Position numbers and translations under genes: made by a program. A stretch of DNA of 64,000 bases from Acidimicrobiales bacterium (GTDB lineage: Bacteria; Actinomycetota; Acidimicrobiia; Acidimicrobiales; Poriferisodalaceae), in contig VYDH01000018.1 in assembly GCA_009843525.1 (NCBI GenBank), positions 1-64,000 of the forward strand, in the 5' to 3' direction. Every line of letters begins with the position of its first letter. Position 1 is the stretch's first letter. Below, piece by piece: positions 16,005 to 24,708 of this stretch. Below the pieces are notes generated by a model, which saw nothing but the letters and a program-made list of their open reading frames with translations, made no database searches and was not told the origin of the DNA.

Positions 16005-19000
16005 CTACCAGGTGTCGACCATGGGGCGTTTCTTGCCGGTGCGGGGGGCTGGCTCGGGGGCCGAGAGCAGGGCCATGCGGATCCAGTCGCGGCTCTCGGC
16101 GGGGTCGATCACATCGTCGATCTCGAAGAACGTGGCGGTGTTGACGGCCTTGCCCTGCTCGTACAGGCGGGCGACTCGCTTCTCGTACTCCGCGATGCGT
16201 TCTTCGGGGTCTTCGATGGCTTCGAGCTCGCGCCGGTAGCCGAGCTTGACGAAGCCTTCGAGGCCCATGCCGCCGAACTCGCCGGTCGGCCACGCCACGG
16301 TGAAGATGGGCGCCTTGAAGCTGCCGCCGGCCATCGCCTGCGCGCCCAGCCCGTAACCTTTGCGCAGCACGATGGTCATGAACGGCACCGTCACGTTGGC
16401 CGCTGTCACGAACATGCGCGCTGCGTGACGCACCGTGGCCTCGTACTCGGCCTGAGGGCCCACCATGATCCCGGGCGTGTCGCACAGGAACAGCAGCGGG
16501 ATGTCGTGTGCATCGCAGAGCTGGATGAAGCGCGCCGCTTTGTCGCCGGTGTCGGCATCGACGGCGCCGCCGAGATGGTGGTTGTTGTTGGCCACCACCC
16601 CGATCGGCCGACCCTCGACACGTGCCAGCGCCGTCACACAGCCTGGCCCCCAGCCGCGGCGCAGCTCCATCACCGAGTCGACATCGCAGAGCTTGTCGAT
16701 GATGTCGCGCACGTCGTAGGCCCGCAGGCGATTCTCGGGCACCAGGTGGCGCAGCTCCCGCTGGTCGTGGCACTCCCATTCGTCGACGGAGCCCTGGAAG
16801 TACGACAGGTACTGCTTGGCGGCCACGATCGCCTCGGCTTCGTCGGCCACCAGCACATCGATCACGCCGTTGGGCCACTGCACGTCGACCGGGCCGACTT
16901 CTTCGGGACGGAACACGCCCAGGCCGCCGCCTTCGATCATGGCGGGGCCGCCGACGCCGATGTTCGAGCCCTCGGTCGCGATGATCACATCGCAGCAGCC
17001 CAGCAGCACCGCATTGCCCGCAAAGCAGCGGCCGTTGGTGACGCCCACCAGCGGCACCAGGCCGCTGAGCTGCGCGAAGAACGTGAAGGCCCAGCAGTCG
17101 AGGCCCGAGCCCCCGATGCCATCGGTATCGCCCGGCCGGCCGCCGCCGCCCTCGGCCAGCAGCACCACCGGCAGGCGGTTGTGCTCGGCGATCTCGAACA
17201 TGCGGTCCTTCTTGCGGTGGTTGTTGCCGCCCTGGGTGCCCGCCAGCACCATGTAGTCGTACGACATGACCATGGCCTGGGACTGCTCGGGGCCGAACAG
17301 GTCGCCGTTGACACTGGCTACGCCGGCCACCATGCCGTCGCCCTGGGTATTGGCGATCAGGTCTTCCATCGAACGGCGGCGGCGCTGCGCCGCCACCATC
17401 AGCGGGCTGTACTCCACGAACGTGCCGGGATCGACGAGGTCGGCCATGTTCTCGCGCGCCGTGCGGTGGCCCCGACCGTGACGCTTCGCCACGGCGTCGG
17501 GCCGGTTCTCGTCGAGGCCGAATCCGCGGCGGTCGAACACTTCGGCCAGATCGGGCCGGATGTAGTCGAGATCGACTGAGGAGGCTGCTTCGGCGAGCTC
17601 CACGGAAACCTCGGCCTCCTCGACGAACAGCAACGAGTGCCCCTCGTACACCGTGTCGCCGGGCGCCACGCCCAGCATCCGCACGATGCCCGTGACCGTG
17701 GAGGTCACGACGTGCTCCATCTTCATCGCTTCCATCACCGCGACCTGCTGGCCCTCGGCAACGGGATCGCCTTCGGCGACAGCGAGCGAGACGATCGTGC
17801 CCTGTAGCGGAGCCGCAACTGCGATGCTGCCGTCGGGGCCGGTCACGGTCGCCACCGGTACGCCGTGGAGCGAGGCCGTGCCCGCAGTCATGGCTTGAGC
17901 CCGAACAGCATCAGATGCGGCCCGGTCGGCAGGGGCGTCATCGATGTCGCCGTGGTGCAGCACGGCCAGCGGATCGTCGCCGACCGTGGCACCAGCCCGC
18001 CCGCCGGCACCGGCGGCGGCTGTCGGCGCGGCGGGCGCCCAGACCGATGCCGCCTGGGCAGCAGCGGTGCACAGCGCCTCGGCGTGATCGGCCACGAAGC
18101 TAGTGGTGAGCTCGTTGCTGGTCACCTCGGGCCGGTCGAGCAGCGAGCTGAGGAACCCCAGGTTCGTCGCCACGCCGTCGATGCGGAACTCGCCCAAGGC
18201 CCGGCGCGCCCGGCGGACCGCGTCGGCGTAGTCACGGCTCGGGCTGTAGGCGATCACCTTGGCGAGCAGCGAGTCGAAGCTGGGGTTCGTGCCATATCCC
18301 ACGTAGCCGTAGGTGTCAGTGCGCAGCCCTGGACCCGTGGGGGGCTCGAAGGCGGTGAGCACACCACCGCTTGGGCGCGAGGTGCCGTCTGGCTGCATCG
18401 TCTCGGTGTTGACGCGGCACTGGATGGCGTATCCGCGCGGCGATGGCACGTCGGGCTGGGCCAACCCCACATCGGCAAGGCGGGCCCCGCCAGCGATTCT
18501 GAGCTGCGCAGCTACCAGGTCGACGCCGGTGACTTCCTCGGTGACCGTGTGCTCGACCTGGATGCGAGCATTGACCTCGCAGAAGGCGATCGTGCTCGGC
18601 TTGTCGGCGTCGATGAGGAATTCCCAGGTGCCCAGGCTGCGGTAGCCGACTGCTCTGGCCATCTCCACCGCGGCGTCACACACCGCCTGGCGGGTATCGG
18701 CCGTGAGCGTAGGCGAGGGTGCGATCTCCACGATCTTCTGGTTCTGGCGCTGCAGCGTGCATTCCCGCTCGCCCAGATGGGCAACCGACTCGCCGTCGCC
18801 GACGATCTGGATCTCGATGTGGCGGGCGCGCTCGATCAGCTGCTCCACGTAGAGATCGCCATTGCCGAACGCGGCGGCAGCCTCGCTGGCGCAGCGCTCA
18901 TAGGCCGCCTCGAGCTCGTCCGCCGAGCGCACCACGCGCATGCCGCGCCCGCCGCCCCCGGCCAGCGCCTTGATCATCATCGGCCCGTGCTCGGCGAAGA

Positions 19001-19436
19001 AGGCCTGTGCGGCCTCGACCGAAGTCGGCTCGGACGTGGCGGGCAGCAGCGGTACGTCGTGCTGCTGCGCGAGCGCCCGCGCTGCGAGCTTGTCGCCGAA
19101 GAGCTCGAGTTGCAGCGCGCTGGGCCCCACGAAGGTGATGTCGGCGGCCTTGCAGGCAAGCGCCAGGGCCGGGTTCTCGGCCAGGAATCCGTAGCCGGGA
19201 TGGATCGCATCGCAGCCGGCCTCCGCAGCGGCGCTGACCACCTGGTTGACATCGAGGTAGGGGGCCACGCCGCGTCCGTCGAGCGTGACCGACTCATCGG
19301 CCACACGGGTGTGCAGTGAGGCAGCGTCGTCGTCGCCCGCAATAGCGACCGTGCCGATGCCGAGCTCGCTGGCCGCCCGCGCCACCCGCACTGCAATTTC
19401 GCCGCGGTTCGCAATCAGCAGCTTCTTGAAGCCCAT
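16005..19436 (-). CDS. Single-chain acyl-CoA carboxylase (biotin carboxylase, BCCP and carboxyltransferase)
   Basis: The protein has 1143 residues and joins three activities. Biotin carboxylase comes first (about 1-445; KKLLIANRGEIAVRVARAA, ATP-grasp glycine loop ALAGGGGRGMRVV, FCEVNARIQVEHTVTE). A biotinyl domain follows (about 535-610) with Lys572 in VMEAMKMEH. The carboxyltransferase (about 640-1143) has GGSGLDCWAFTFFAQLSG and FLCDTPGIMVGPQAEYEA. This order matches the single-chain long-chain acyl-CoA carboxylases described in mycobacteria. It would make malonyl-type extender units from acyl-CoA; chain length is unknown. ATG 19436 is chosen by the family N-terminus and a GGGAGA site. A hairpin lies in the leader. 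The large AP/A-rich stretch near residue 480-500 is a linker. Confidence 0.93.
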   Translation of the reverse strand: MGFKKLLIANRGEIAVRVARAASELGIGTVAIAGDDDAASLHTRVADESVTLDGRGVAPYLDVNQVVSAAAEAGCDAIHPGYGFLAENPALALACKAADITFVGPSALQLELFGDKLAARALAQQHDVPLLPATSEPTSVEAAQAFFAEHGPMMIKALAGGGGRGMRVVRSADELEAAYERCASEAAAAFGNGDLYVEQLIERARHIEIQIVGDGESVAHLGERECTLQRQNQKIVEIAPSPTLTADTRQAVCDAAVEMARAVGYRSLGTWEFLIDADKPSTIAFCEVNARIQVEHTVTEEVTGVDLVAAQLRIAGGARLADVGLAQPDVPSPRGYAIQCRVNTETMQPDGTSRPSGGVLTAFEPPTGPGLRTDTYGYVGYGTNPSFDSLLAKVIAYSPSRDYADAVRRARRALGEFRIDGVATNLGFLSSLLDRPEVTSNELTTSFVADHAEALCTAAAQAASVWAPAAPTAAAGAGGRAGATVGDDPLAVLHHGDIDDAPADRAASDAVRAQAMTAGTASLHGVPVATVTGPDGSIAVAAPLQGTIVSLAVAEGDPVAEGQQVAVMEAMKMEHVVTSTVTGIVRMLGVAPGDTVYEGHSLLFVEEAEVSVELAEAASSVDLDYIRPDLAEVFDRRGFGLDENRPDAVAKRHGRGHRTARENMADLVDPGTFVEYSPLMVAAQRRRRSMEDLIANTQGDGMVAGVASVNGDLFGPEQSQAMVMSYDYMVLAGTQGGNNHRKKDRMFEIAEHNRLPVVLLAEGGGGRPGDTDGIGGSGLDCWAFTFFAQLSGLVPLVGVTNGRCFAGNAVLLGCCDVIIATEGSNIGVGGPAMIEGGGLGVFRPEEVGPVDVQWPNGVIDVLVADEAEAIVAAKQYLSYFQGSVDEWECHDQRELRHLVPENRLRAYDVRDIIDKLCDVDSVMELRRGWGPGCVTALARVEGRPIGVVANNNHHLGGAVDADTGDKAARFIQLCDAHDIPLLFLCDTPGIMVGPQAEYEATVRHAARMFVTAANVTVPFMTIVLRKGYGLGAQAMAGGSFKAPIFTVAWPTGEFGGMGLEGFVKLGYRRELEAIEDPEERIAEYEKRVARLYEQGKAVNTATFFEIDDVIDPAESRDWIRMALLSAPEPAPRTGKKRPMVDTW

Positions 19437-19480
19437 CGATGCTGTCTCCCTGTTCGCAACCCTGCTGGATGCCGGCACAA

Positions 19481-19505
19481 ACTGCCGCGAACCCGTCGCG
19501 GCAGT
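19481..19505 (-). promoter_or_regulatory. Strong hairpin in the leader of the acyl-CoA carboxylase gene
   Basis: ACTGCCGCG and CGCGGCAGT form a perfect 9-bp stem with a 7-base loop, 45 nt upstream of the start codon. On the minus strand it is followed by TTTG. It could be an attenuator or simply an mRNA-stabilising fold. Confidence 0.4.
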
Positions 19506-19666
19506 CACGGTGCGCCATTTCCGCCCCGCGTGTTTACCGCAGAGCGCCCAGTTCGCGTCGATTGAGCGCCAGATCTGTACTAGGGCCATGCGGATTTTGG
19601 CGCAGGATCGCCAGAAACATGAGCGCTCGTCCATCTGAGGCTTGCATTTGCTTCATACAGGTCCAC

Positions 19667-19672
19667 TACCCT
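19667..19672 (+). promoter_or_regulatory. TACCCT -10 box of the egtB-egtD operon
   Basis: TACCCT lies 12 nt before ATG 19685, giving a leader of about 5 nt at most. If the second ATG (19697) is used, the leader is about 17 nt. Confidence 0.4.
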
Positions 19673-19684
19673 CCGGCGGGCCCT

Positions 19685-20986
19685 ATGGCCGCATCCATGA
19701 CCAGCGACACGTCGCCGGACTTGCTCGGGAGCTACCGCTCGGTGCGAGCGCACACCGATGCGCTCACCGCACCGCTGAGCGATGAAGACCAGTGCATCCA
19801 GACGATGCCCGATGTCAGCCCCACCAAATGGCACCGCGCGCACGTCACCTGGTTCTTCGAGACGTTCTTGTGCAAGCCGCATCTCGCTGGCTACATCGAG
19901 CACGATCCTGCCTTCGGATTCCTGTTCAACTCGTACTACGAGACCATCGGGAAGCGACACCCGCGCCCGGAGCGTGGATACCTGTCGCGGCCTTCGTGTG
20001 CCGAGGTCACGGCGTACCGCCGTCATGTCGATGCAGCGATGGAGCGACTGCTGTGCGGAGCCGTCGCCCCCGAAGTCGCAGACCTGGTGTCGCTGGGCCT
20101 GCACCACGAGCAGCAGCATCAAGAGCTGATCCTCATGGACATCAAGCACGTGCTGTCGTGCAACCCGGCACTGTGGCCGGCGTACCGAGAGTCCTGCAAC
20201 GCAGCGGCAGCCGGAGCTGGCGAGGCCTGTGCCTCCGAGGCCCGCTGGGTGAGCTTCGACGGCGGCGAGATCGCGGTCGGTCACGATGGATGCGGCTTCG
20301 CCTTCGACAATGAGGGGCCTCGCCACCAGGTGCTGACGGCACCGTTCCGGCTCGCCGACCGCCCGGTGACATGCGCTCAATGGCTGGCGTTCATGGCTGA
20401 CGGCGGCTATGACACGCCGACACTTTGGCTGTCTGACGGCTGGGGCCAACGCAGCGTTCACGGCTGGGACTCGCCGGCGTACTGGCATCTCGGCGACGAC
20501 GGCTGGCAGGTGTTCACACTCGGGGGCCTCAAGGCGGTTGCACCCAACGAGCCGGTGTGTCATCTGTCGTACTACGAGGCGGACGCGTTCGCTCGTTGGG
20601 CCGGCGCGCGGCTGCCGACCGAGTTCGAGTGGGAGCACGCGGTGACCGGCCTGCCTCAGGTCGGCAACATCGGGGACGGCGCCGGCCTGCACCCCGCCTC
20701 GGCTCCGACCGCGCCCGATGCAGGTGCTGGAGTCTCAGTGCCGCTGCAGCAGATGTACGGCGACGTGTGGGAATGGACGTCCAGCCCCTACAGCCCGTAC
20801 CCGGGCTTCCGTGTCGCTCCCGGCGCCGTGGGCGAGTACAACGGCAAGTTCATGATCAACCAGATGGTGCTGCGAGGCGGCTGCTGCGCGACACCTGAAG
20901 GTCACATCCGGCCCACCTATCGCAACTTCTTTCACCCCCACACCCGCTGGCATTTTTCCGGTTTGCGCCTGGCGGTCGACGCCTGA
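19685..20986 (+). CDS. egtB: Ergothioneine biosynthesis sulfoxide synthase EgtB
   Basis: The protein has 433 residues. The non-heme iron enzyme oxidatively joins hercynine to a cysteine-type thiol. An N-terminal DinB-like domain carries the iron His ligands: His50 in WHRAHVTWFFETFL and His141/His145 in LGLHHEQQHQELIL (HX3HXE). The C-terminal formylglycine-generating-enzyme-like domain (about 190-433) shows LPTEFEWEHA, YGDVWEWTSSPY and NQMVLRGGCCATP. The GKRHPRPERGYLSRPS stretch is typical of the EgtB type paired only with EgtD, rather than the mycobacterial egtABCDE type. Start ATG 19685 gives MAASMTSDTS; ATG 19697 is an alternative. The stop overlaps the egtD start by one base. Confidence 0.93.
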   Translation: MAASMTSDTSPDLLGSYRSVRAHTDALTAPLSDEDQCIQTMPDVSPTKWHRAHVTWFFETFLCKPHLAGYIEHDPAFGFLFNSYYETIGKRHPRPERGYLSRPSCAEVTAYRRHVDAAMERLLCGAVAPEVADLVSLGLHHEQQHQELILMDIKHVLSCNPALWPAYRESCNAAAAGAGEACASEARWVSFDGGEIAVGHDGCGFAFDNEGPRHQVLTAPFRLADRPVTCAQWLAFMADGGYDTPTLWLSDGWGQRSVHGWDSPAYWHLGDDGWQVFTLGGLKAVAPNEPVCHLSYYEADAFARWAGARLPTEFEWEHAVTGLPQVGNIGDGAGLHPASAPTAPDAGAGVSVPLQQMYGDVWEWTSSPYSPYPGFRVAPGAVGEYNGKFMINQMVLRGGCCATPEGHIRPTYRNFFHPHTRWHFSGLRLAVDA

Positions 20987-22023
20987 TGATGCCCCCCGAG
21001 CGGGCGGCGCCTCCCGCCGCCGATCCCGCGATCGACAATTGGCTCGACGCCGGCTGGTCCGATCGGGAGTTGCGCGCCGATGTCTCGGTGGGCCTCTCGT
21101 CGAGCCCCAAGGAGCTGCCGCCGAAGTGGTTCTACGACGACCGCGGCAGCGAGCTGTTCGACGAGATCACCCGTCTCGACGAGTACTACCCGACTCGCCG
21201 CGAGCGGGAGATTCTTGAACGGGAAGCCGATGCCATTGCAGCGGCAGCCGGAGCTGACTGCATCGCCGAGCTGGGATCGGGCACCTCGACGAAGACGCGC
21301 ATCCTGCTCGACGCGTTCGCGGCCGCCGGCCAGTTCCGCCGGTACGTGCCGTTCGACAACAGCGAAGCGACGCTGCGCAACGCTGCGGGGGAGGTGGCCG
21401 CGGCGTACCCCGATCTGGCTGTGCAAGGCGTTGTCGGTGACTTCGAGCACCACCTCGGGCACCTGCCGCTCGATGACGCCGACGCACCGTTCGGCGCGCC
21501 GCCCCGTGCGCCGGCGATGTTGGTGCTGCTCGGCGGCACGATCGGCAATTTCTCGCCGGCACGCCGGCCGGCGTTCCTGGATGCTGTTGCCGGCGCCATG
21601 CGAACCGGTGACACATTCCTTCTGGGCACCGATCTCGTCAAGGATGTCGACCGGCTGGTGGCGGCCTACGACGATGCGGCCGGCGTCACGGCACGGTTCA
21701 ACCTCAACGTGCTATCGGTGCTCAACCGCAGGCTCGGCGCCGACTTCGATCTCGATGCCTTCGCCCACGAGGCAGTGTTCGACGCGGACAACGAGTGGAT
21801 CGAGATGCGCCTGCGTTCCCTGCGCACGCAGACCGTGCACATCCCGGCGTTGGAGATGACGGTCGACTTCGCGGCGGGCGAGCGGATGCGCACCGAGATC
21901 AGCGCCAAGTTCCGACCCGAGCGCGTGCGCTCAGAACTCGGCGCCGCAGGCCTCGTCGTGCAGCGGATGTGGACCGATGCCGACGGTGACTACGCCCTCA
22001 CCCTCGCACGGCGGGTGCTGTGA
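20986..22023 (+). CDS. egtD: L-histidine N-alpha-methyltransferase EgtD
   Basis: The protein has 345 residues. It trimethylates histidine to hercynine with S-adenosylmethionine, the first step of ergothioneine synthesis. Family features are SPKELPPKWFYDDRGSELFD, EYYPTRRERE, IAELGSGTSTKTRILLDA (SAM site), YVPFDNSEATL, LLGGTIGNFSP and FNLNVLSVLNRRLGADFD, then the C-terminal TEISAKF. The ATG overlaps the egtB stop by one base (TGATG), so the pair is translationally coupled. No egtA, egtC or egtE is present, which suggests that EgtB here uses cysteine directly and that the last C-S lyase step is encoded elsewhere. Confidence 0.95.
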   Translation: MMPPERAAPPAADPAIDNWLDAGWSDRELRADVSVGLSSSPKELPPKWFYDDRGSELFDEITRLDEYYPTRREREILEREADAIAAAAGADCIAELGSGTSTKTRILLDAFAAAGQFRRYVPFDNSEATLRNAAGEVAAAYPDLAVQGVVGDFEHHLGHLPLDDADAPFGAPPRAPAMLVLLGGTIGNFSPARRPAFLDAVAGAMRTGDTFLLGTDLVKDVDRLVAAYDDAAGVTARFNLNVLSVLNRRLGADFDLDAFAHEAVFDADNEWIEMRLRSLRTQTVHIPALEMTVDFAAGERMRTEISAKFRPERVRSELGAAGLVVQRMWTDADGDYALTLARRVL

Positions 22024-22077
22024 CGCAGCCCGCCGATTCCAGCTAGACAGCGGGGCAGCGCAAGTAGGGGGAGTGCG

Positions 22078-23178
22078 ATGCCCGTCGAAGCCAGAGTTGT
22101 CGTCATCCCGCAGGAGGCTGGTGCCGGACCTGAGGTGATGGACGTGACGCTGCCCGATCCGCGCGGTCATCAGGTTGTGGTGAAGCAGTACGCGTCGGGT
22201 GTCTGCCACAGCCAGCTGCACACCATTCACAACCCGCGGGCGGCGCCGCAGGTGCTGGGTCACGAGTCCACCGGCGAGGTGATTGCAGTGGGTGACGACG
22301 TGACCAGCCTTGCGCCGGGGGACACCGTGATGGTCACGTGGGTACCGAAGGACCAGGCGAGCGCGCGCCGCCGGGGCGGTCCGTTGCAGCTCGATCTCGG
22401 CGACGGCCGCACGGCGACCTCCATCAACGTGTTCACCTGGGCCACTCACACCATCGCCGATGAGATGTTCGTGGTGAAGGTGCCCGAGGGCATCGACGTG
22501 GAGGCCACCTCCATCATCGGCTGTGCGGTCATTACCGGCGCCGGCGCGGTGCTCCACACCGCCGGAGTGGAGACCGGGAACAGCGTGGCCGTCTTCGGTG
22601 TCGGGGGCGTTGGTCTGTCCGCGGTCGCAGCGGCGAGGGTCGTCGGGGCCGATCCGATCATCGCCGTGGATCTCTCCGACGAGAAGCTGGATTTCGCGAA
22701 GCGCTTCGGAGCCACCCACGGCGTCAACGCCTCCAACGGCGATCCCGTCGAAGCAATCAGGGCGCTCACGACCGACGAGCAGCGCTTCGACATCCGGCGT
22801 CAACCGCTTCGCGGTGTGGACTTCGCCTTCGACTGCATCGGACATCAGAGCACGATGGCCCAGATCCACGAGGCCACCCGCGCAGGCGAGTTCGGCCAGA
22901 GCCGCGGCGGCACTGCGGTGCTGGTCGGCGTGCCCCAGCGCAACCTCGAACTCGACACCTTGCACCTGTTCATCGGCGAGCGGGCGTTCATCTCCAGCCT
23001 GGGCGGCAGCTGCGAGCCGGCCGTCGACTTCCCCCGCTTCTTGCAGTGGCACGCCGACGGCAGCCTCGACCTCAATGCACTGGTGACGCAGAGCTACCCG
23101 ATTGACGACATCGGCCAGGCAGTCGACGACCTCGAAAACGGGAGGATCGCAGGCCGCTCCATCCTGGTATTCGACTGA
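22078..23178 (+). CDS. Zinc-dependent alcohol dehydrogenase, MDR family (NDMA-dependent-like)
   Basis: The protein has 366 residues. Catalytic zinc ligands are visible: Cys43 in SGVCHSQLH, His62/Glu63 in LGHESTGEV, and the later Cys in IIGCAVITGAG. The NAD-binding fold follows (VAVFGVGGVGLSAVAAARV, then IIAVDLSDEKLDFAKRFGAT). The structural-zinc lobe cysteines found in many such enzymes are absent, replaced by WVPKDQASARRRGG. The resemblance is to actinobacterial dehydrogenases that keep NAD bound, but cofactor release cannot be read from sequence. ATG 22078 has a GGGGGAG ribosome site. It lies 54 nt after egtD on the same strand and may share its transcript; a functional link is not evident. 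Confidence 0.88.
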   Translation: MPVEARVVVIPQEAGAGPEVMDVTLPDPRGHQVVVKQYASGVCHSQLHTIHNPRAAPQVLGHESTGEVIAVGDDVTSLAPGDTVMVTWVPKDQASARRRGGPLQLDLGDGRTATSINVFTWATHTIADEMFVVKVPEGIDVEATSIIGCAVITGAGAVLHTAGVETGNSVAVFGVGGVGLSAVAAARVVGADPIIAVDLSDEKLDFAKRFGATHGVNASNGDPVEAIRALTTDEQRFDIRRQPLRGVDFAFDCIGHQSTMAQIHEATRAGEFGQSRGGTAVLVGVPQRNLELDTLHLFIGERAFISSLGGSCEPAVDFPRFLQWHADGSLDLNALVTQSYPIDDIGQAVDDLENGRIAGRSILVFD

Positions 23179-23185
23179 CCGGCCG

Positions 23186-23839
23186 TTACCAACCGTTCGT
23201 GTGCACGAACTGGTCGAAGGGCTTGCGACGGCCCGGCTTGAAATCGGTGCCGATGGTGTGAGCCACGGGCAGCAGCGCCACCTGCTGCACTTCGTCGAAG
23301 GGGATGCCCAGGATCTCGGCGACTTCCTGCTCGCGGGCCAGGTGCACCGTTGTCCAGCAGGTGCCCAGACCTCGATTGCGAGCGGCGAGGCAGAAGCTCC
23401 ACGCCGCTTGGATGACCGAGCCCCAGCGCAGTGCCTGCAGCCCCGCAGGAGCTCCGTCGAGGCGGCCTTCGATGCACGGCACGAAGATGGCGGGCGTGCG
23501 CGGGAAGTTCTCTGCTAGGTAGCGGGCTGAGTCCATCATGCGCAGCCAGTCGACTCGAGCTGCCGGGTCGGTCTCGGCTGCTGCCGCCTTGGCCAGGTAG
23601 TTGTCGTCGATGCGGCCCAGCCAGACCTCCTGGTAGATCGTCCCGACGGCCCGGCACTGCTCGGGATCGGTCGACACCACGAAATGCCAGTCTTGGCGCA
23701 GCGATCCGGTGGGCGCTTGCAGGGCAAGCTCCAGGCATTCCCGCAGGAGCGCCTCGTTGACCGGGCGGTCGAAGTCGAGCCGTCGCCTGACGGCTCGCGT
23801 GGTGGCGAGTGCTTCGTCGACGCTCAGCGACAGTGTCAT
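23186..23839 (-). CDS. Nitroreductase family protein
   Basis: The protein has 217 residues. It has the FMN-binding nitroreductase fold: TTRAVRRRLDFDRPV near the N-terminus, LALQAPTGSLRQDWHFVVS (FMN contact), and GSVIQAAWSFCLAARNRGLG with TCWTT near residue 160. Members reduce nitro groups, quinones or flavins with NAD(P)H. ATG 23839 lies 7 nt after the stop of the SCO6745-like gene, so the two are co-transcribed. The actual substrate is unknown. It is convergent with the alcohol dehydrogenase, and only 7 bases separate the stops, so the two transcripts probably overlap. Confidence 0.88.
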   Translation of the reverse strand: MTLSLSVDEALATTRAVRRRLDFDRPVNEALLRECLELALQAPTGSLRQDWHFVVSTDPEQCRAVGTIYQEVWLGRIDDNYLAKAAAAETDPAARVDWLRMMDSARYLAENFPRTPAIFVPCIEGRLDGAPAGLQALRWGSVIQAAWSFCLAARNRGLGTCWTTVHLAREQEVAEILGIPFDEVQQVALLPVAHTIGTDFKPGRRKPFDQFVHTNGW

Positions 23840-23846
23840 GGCTGCG

Positions 23847-24581
23847 CTAGTCGGCGAGTGCGGCGTTGATGGCAGCGACGCCGTCGGCCAGTGCTTGCGC
23901 CTCGCCGGCGTCGAGCACGCCGTAGATCGGTGCAACGAGATCGTCGGTGAGGGCCTCGGCGGCGTCCCATTTCGCCCGGTGCTCGTCGGTGACGTCAGCG
24001 TCGCCGGTCCAGCCGAACATCTCGACGTCGTCGGGGCGGCGCACCCGGTGAGCCATCTCGGTGCTCAGGCCCGAGGCCACGATGGCAACCAGGTGCAGGC
24101 TCCCGCGCAGCTCCCGCAGGACGGCGACGTTCTGGAACGCCCGGGCAGCGGCCTCGTCGCTGCGGGGCTCCGATGCGATCGCTGCGAAGAGCGCCTGTGC
24201 GGAACTGTCGACGAGCCCGGCGTCGATCACCTTGTCGGCCGCGGCATTGAAGGCGTCGAGACCTGCGACATCGCTGAGCTTGGCGGCGCCGAAGGCGCCT
24301 GCGCATTCCATGTAGAGCCGGCCCCCGTCACGAGGCGCCATGACCTCCTTGGCCGAGTTCCAGATCTTCGCGATCAGATCGGGATTGAAGTAGCCGAAGG
24401 CGCTGTGCACGACCGTGGACTCGACATCGCCGAGCACGCCGCCGCGGCCCAGCGCGTAGAGCCGGAAGCCGTCGAGTCCGGCTTCCTTCCCGCGCGTCAG
24501 CGTTGCGGGGTCGAAGTAGAACATCGAGCCCATCGTGGCGATGGGCGGGCATACCTTCTGGACAAGTTCACGTGTTTCCAT
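23847..24581 (-). CDS. SCO6745-like helical protein of unknown function
   Basis: The protein has 244 residues. It resembles the actinobacterial SCO6745 family: an N-terminal FYFDPATLTRGKEAGLDGF, GYFNPDLIAKIWNSA, then VAVLRELRGSLHLVAIVASG and a terminal KWDAAEALTDDLVAPIYGV winged-helix-like stretch. The C-terminal part is thought to be related to MarR-type winged helices, but DNA binding has not been shown for the family. ATG 24581 is chosen; an in-frame ATG 18 bases upstream is also possible. It precedes a nitroreductase in one operon. Function unknown. Confidence 0.7.
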   Translation of the reverse strand: METRELVQKVCPPIATMGSMFYFDPATLTRGKEAGLDGFRLYALGRGGVLGDVESTVVHSAFGYFNPDLIAKIWNSAKEVMAPRDGGRLYMECAGAFGAAKLSDVAGLDAFNAAADKVIDAGLVDSSAQALFAAIASEPRSDEAAARAFQNVAVLRELRGSLHLVAIVASGLSTEMAHRVRRPDDVEMFGWTGDADVTDEHRAKWDAAEALTDDLVAPIYGVLDAGEAQALADGVAAINAALAD

Positions 24582-24663
24582 GGGGCGACAGTGTGGCACC
24601 GCGCCCCGGCGCCCGCCCGTTCAATGCTTCCCGCTCTAGCTCCCTGTTCCGATTCGATACGGG

Positions 24664-24708
24664 CTCGCGGGCCGCTCGGGCCACGGCTTCGCCTGTCGGC
24701 TCAGCCTC
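24664..24708 (+). repeat. 45-bp dispersed intergenic repeat, copy A
   Basis: It shares 42 of 45 positions with the reverse complement of 28973-29017. The core contains GGGCCGCTCGGGCC and a terminal GGCTCAGCC mini-palindrome. It abuts the stop codon of the dienelactone hydrolase gene. Confidence 0.75.

Noticed and set aside
17865..19319. Plus-strand open frame of 484 codons opposite the carboxylase
   Set aside because: It is a shadow of the biotin carboxylase domain; no family pattern is seen.
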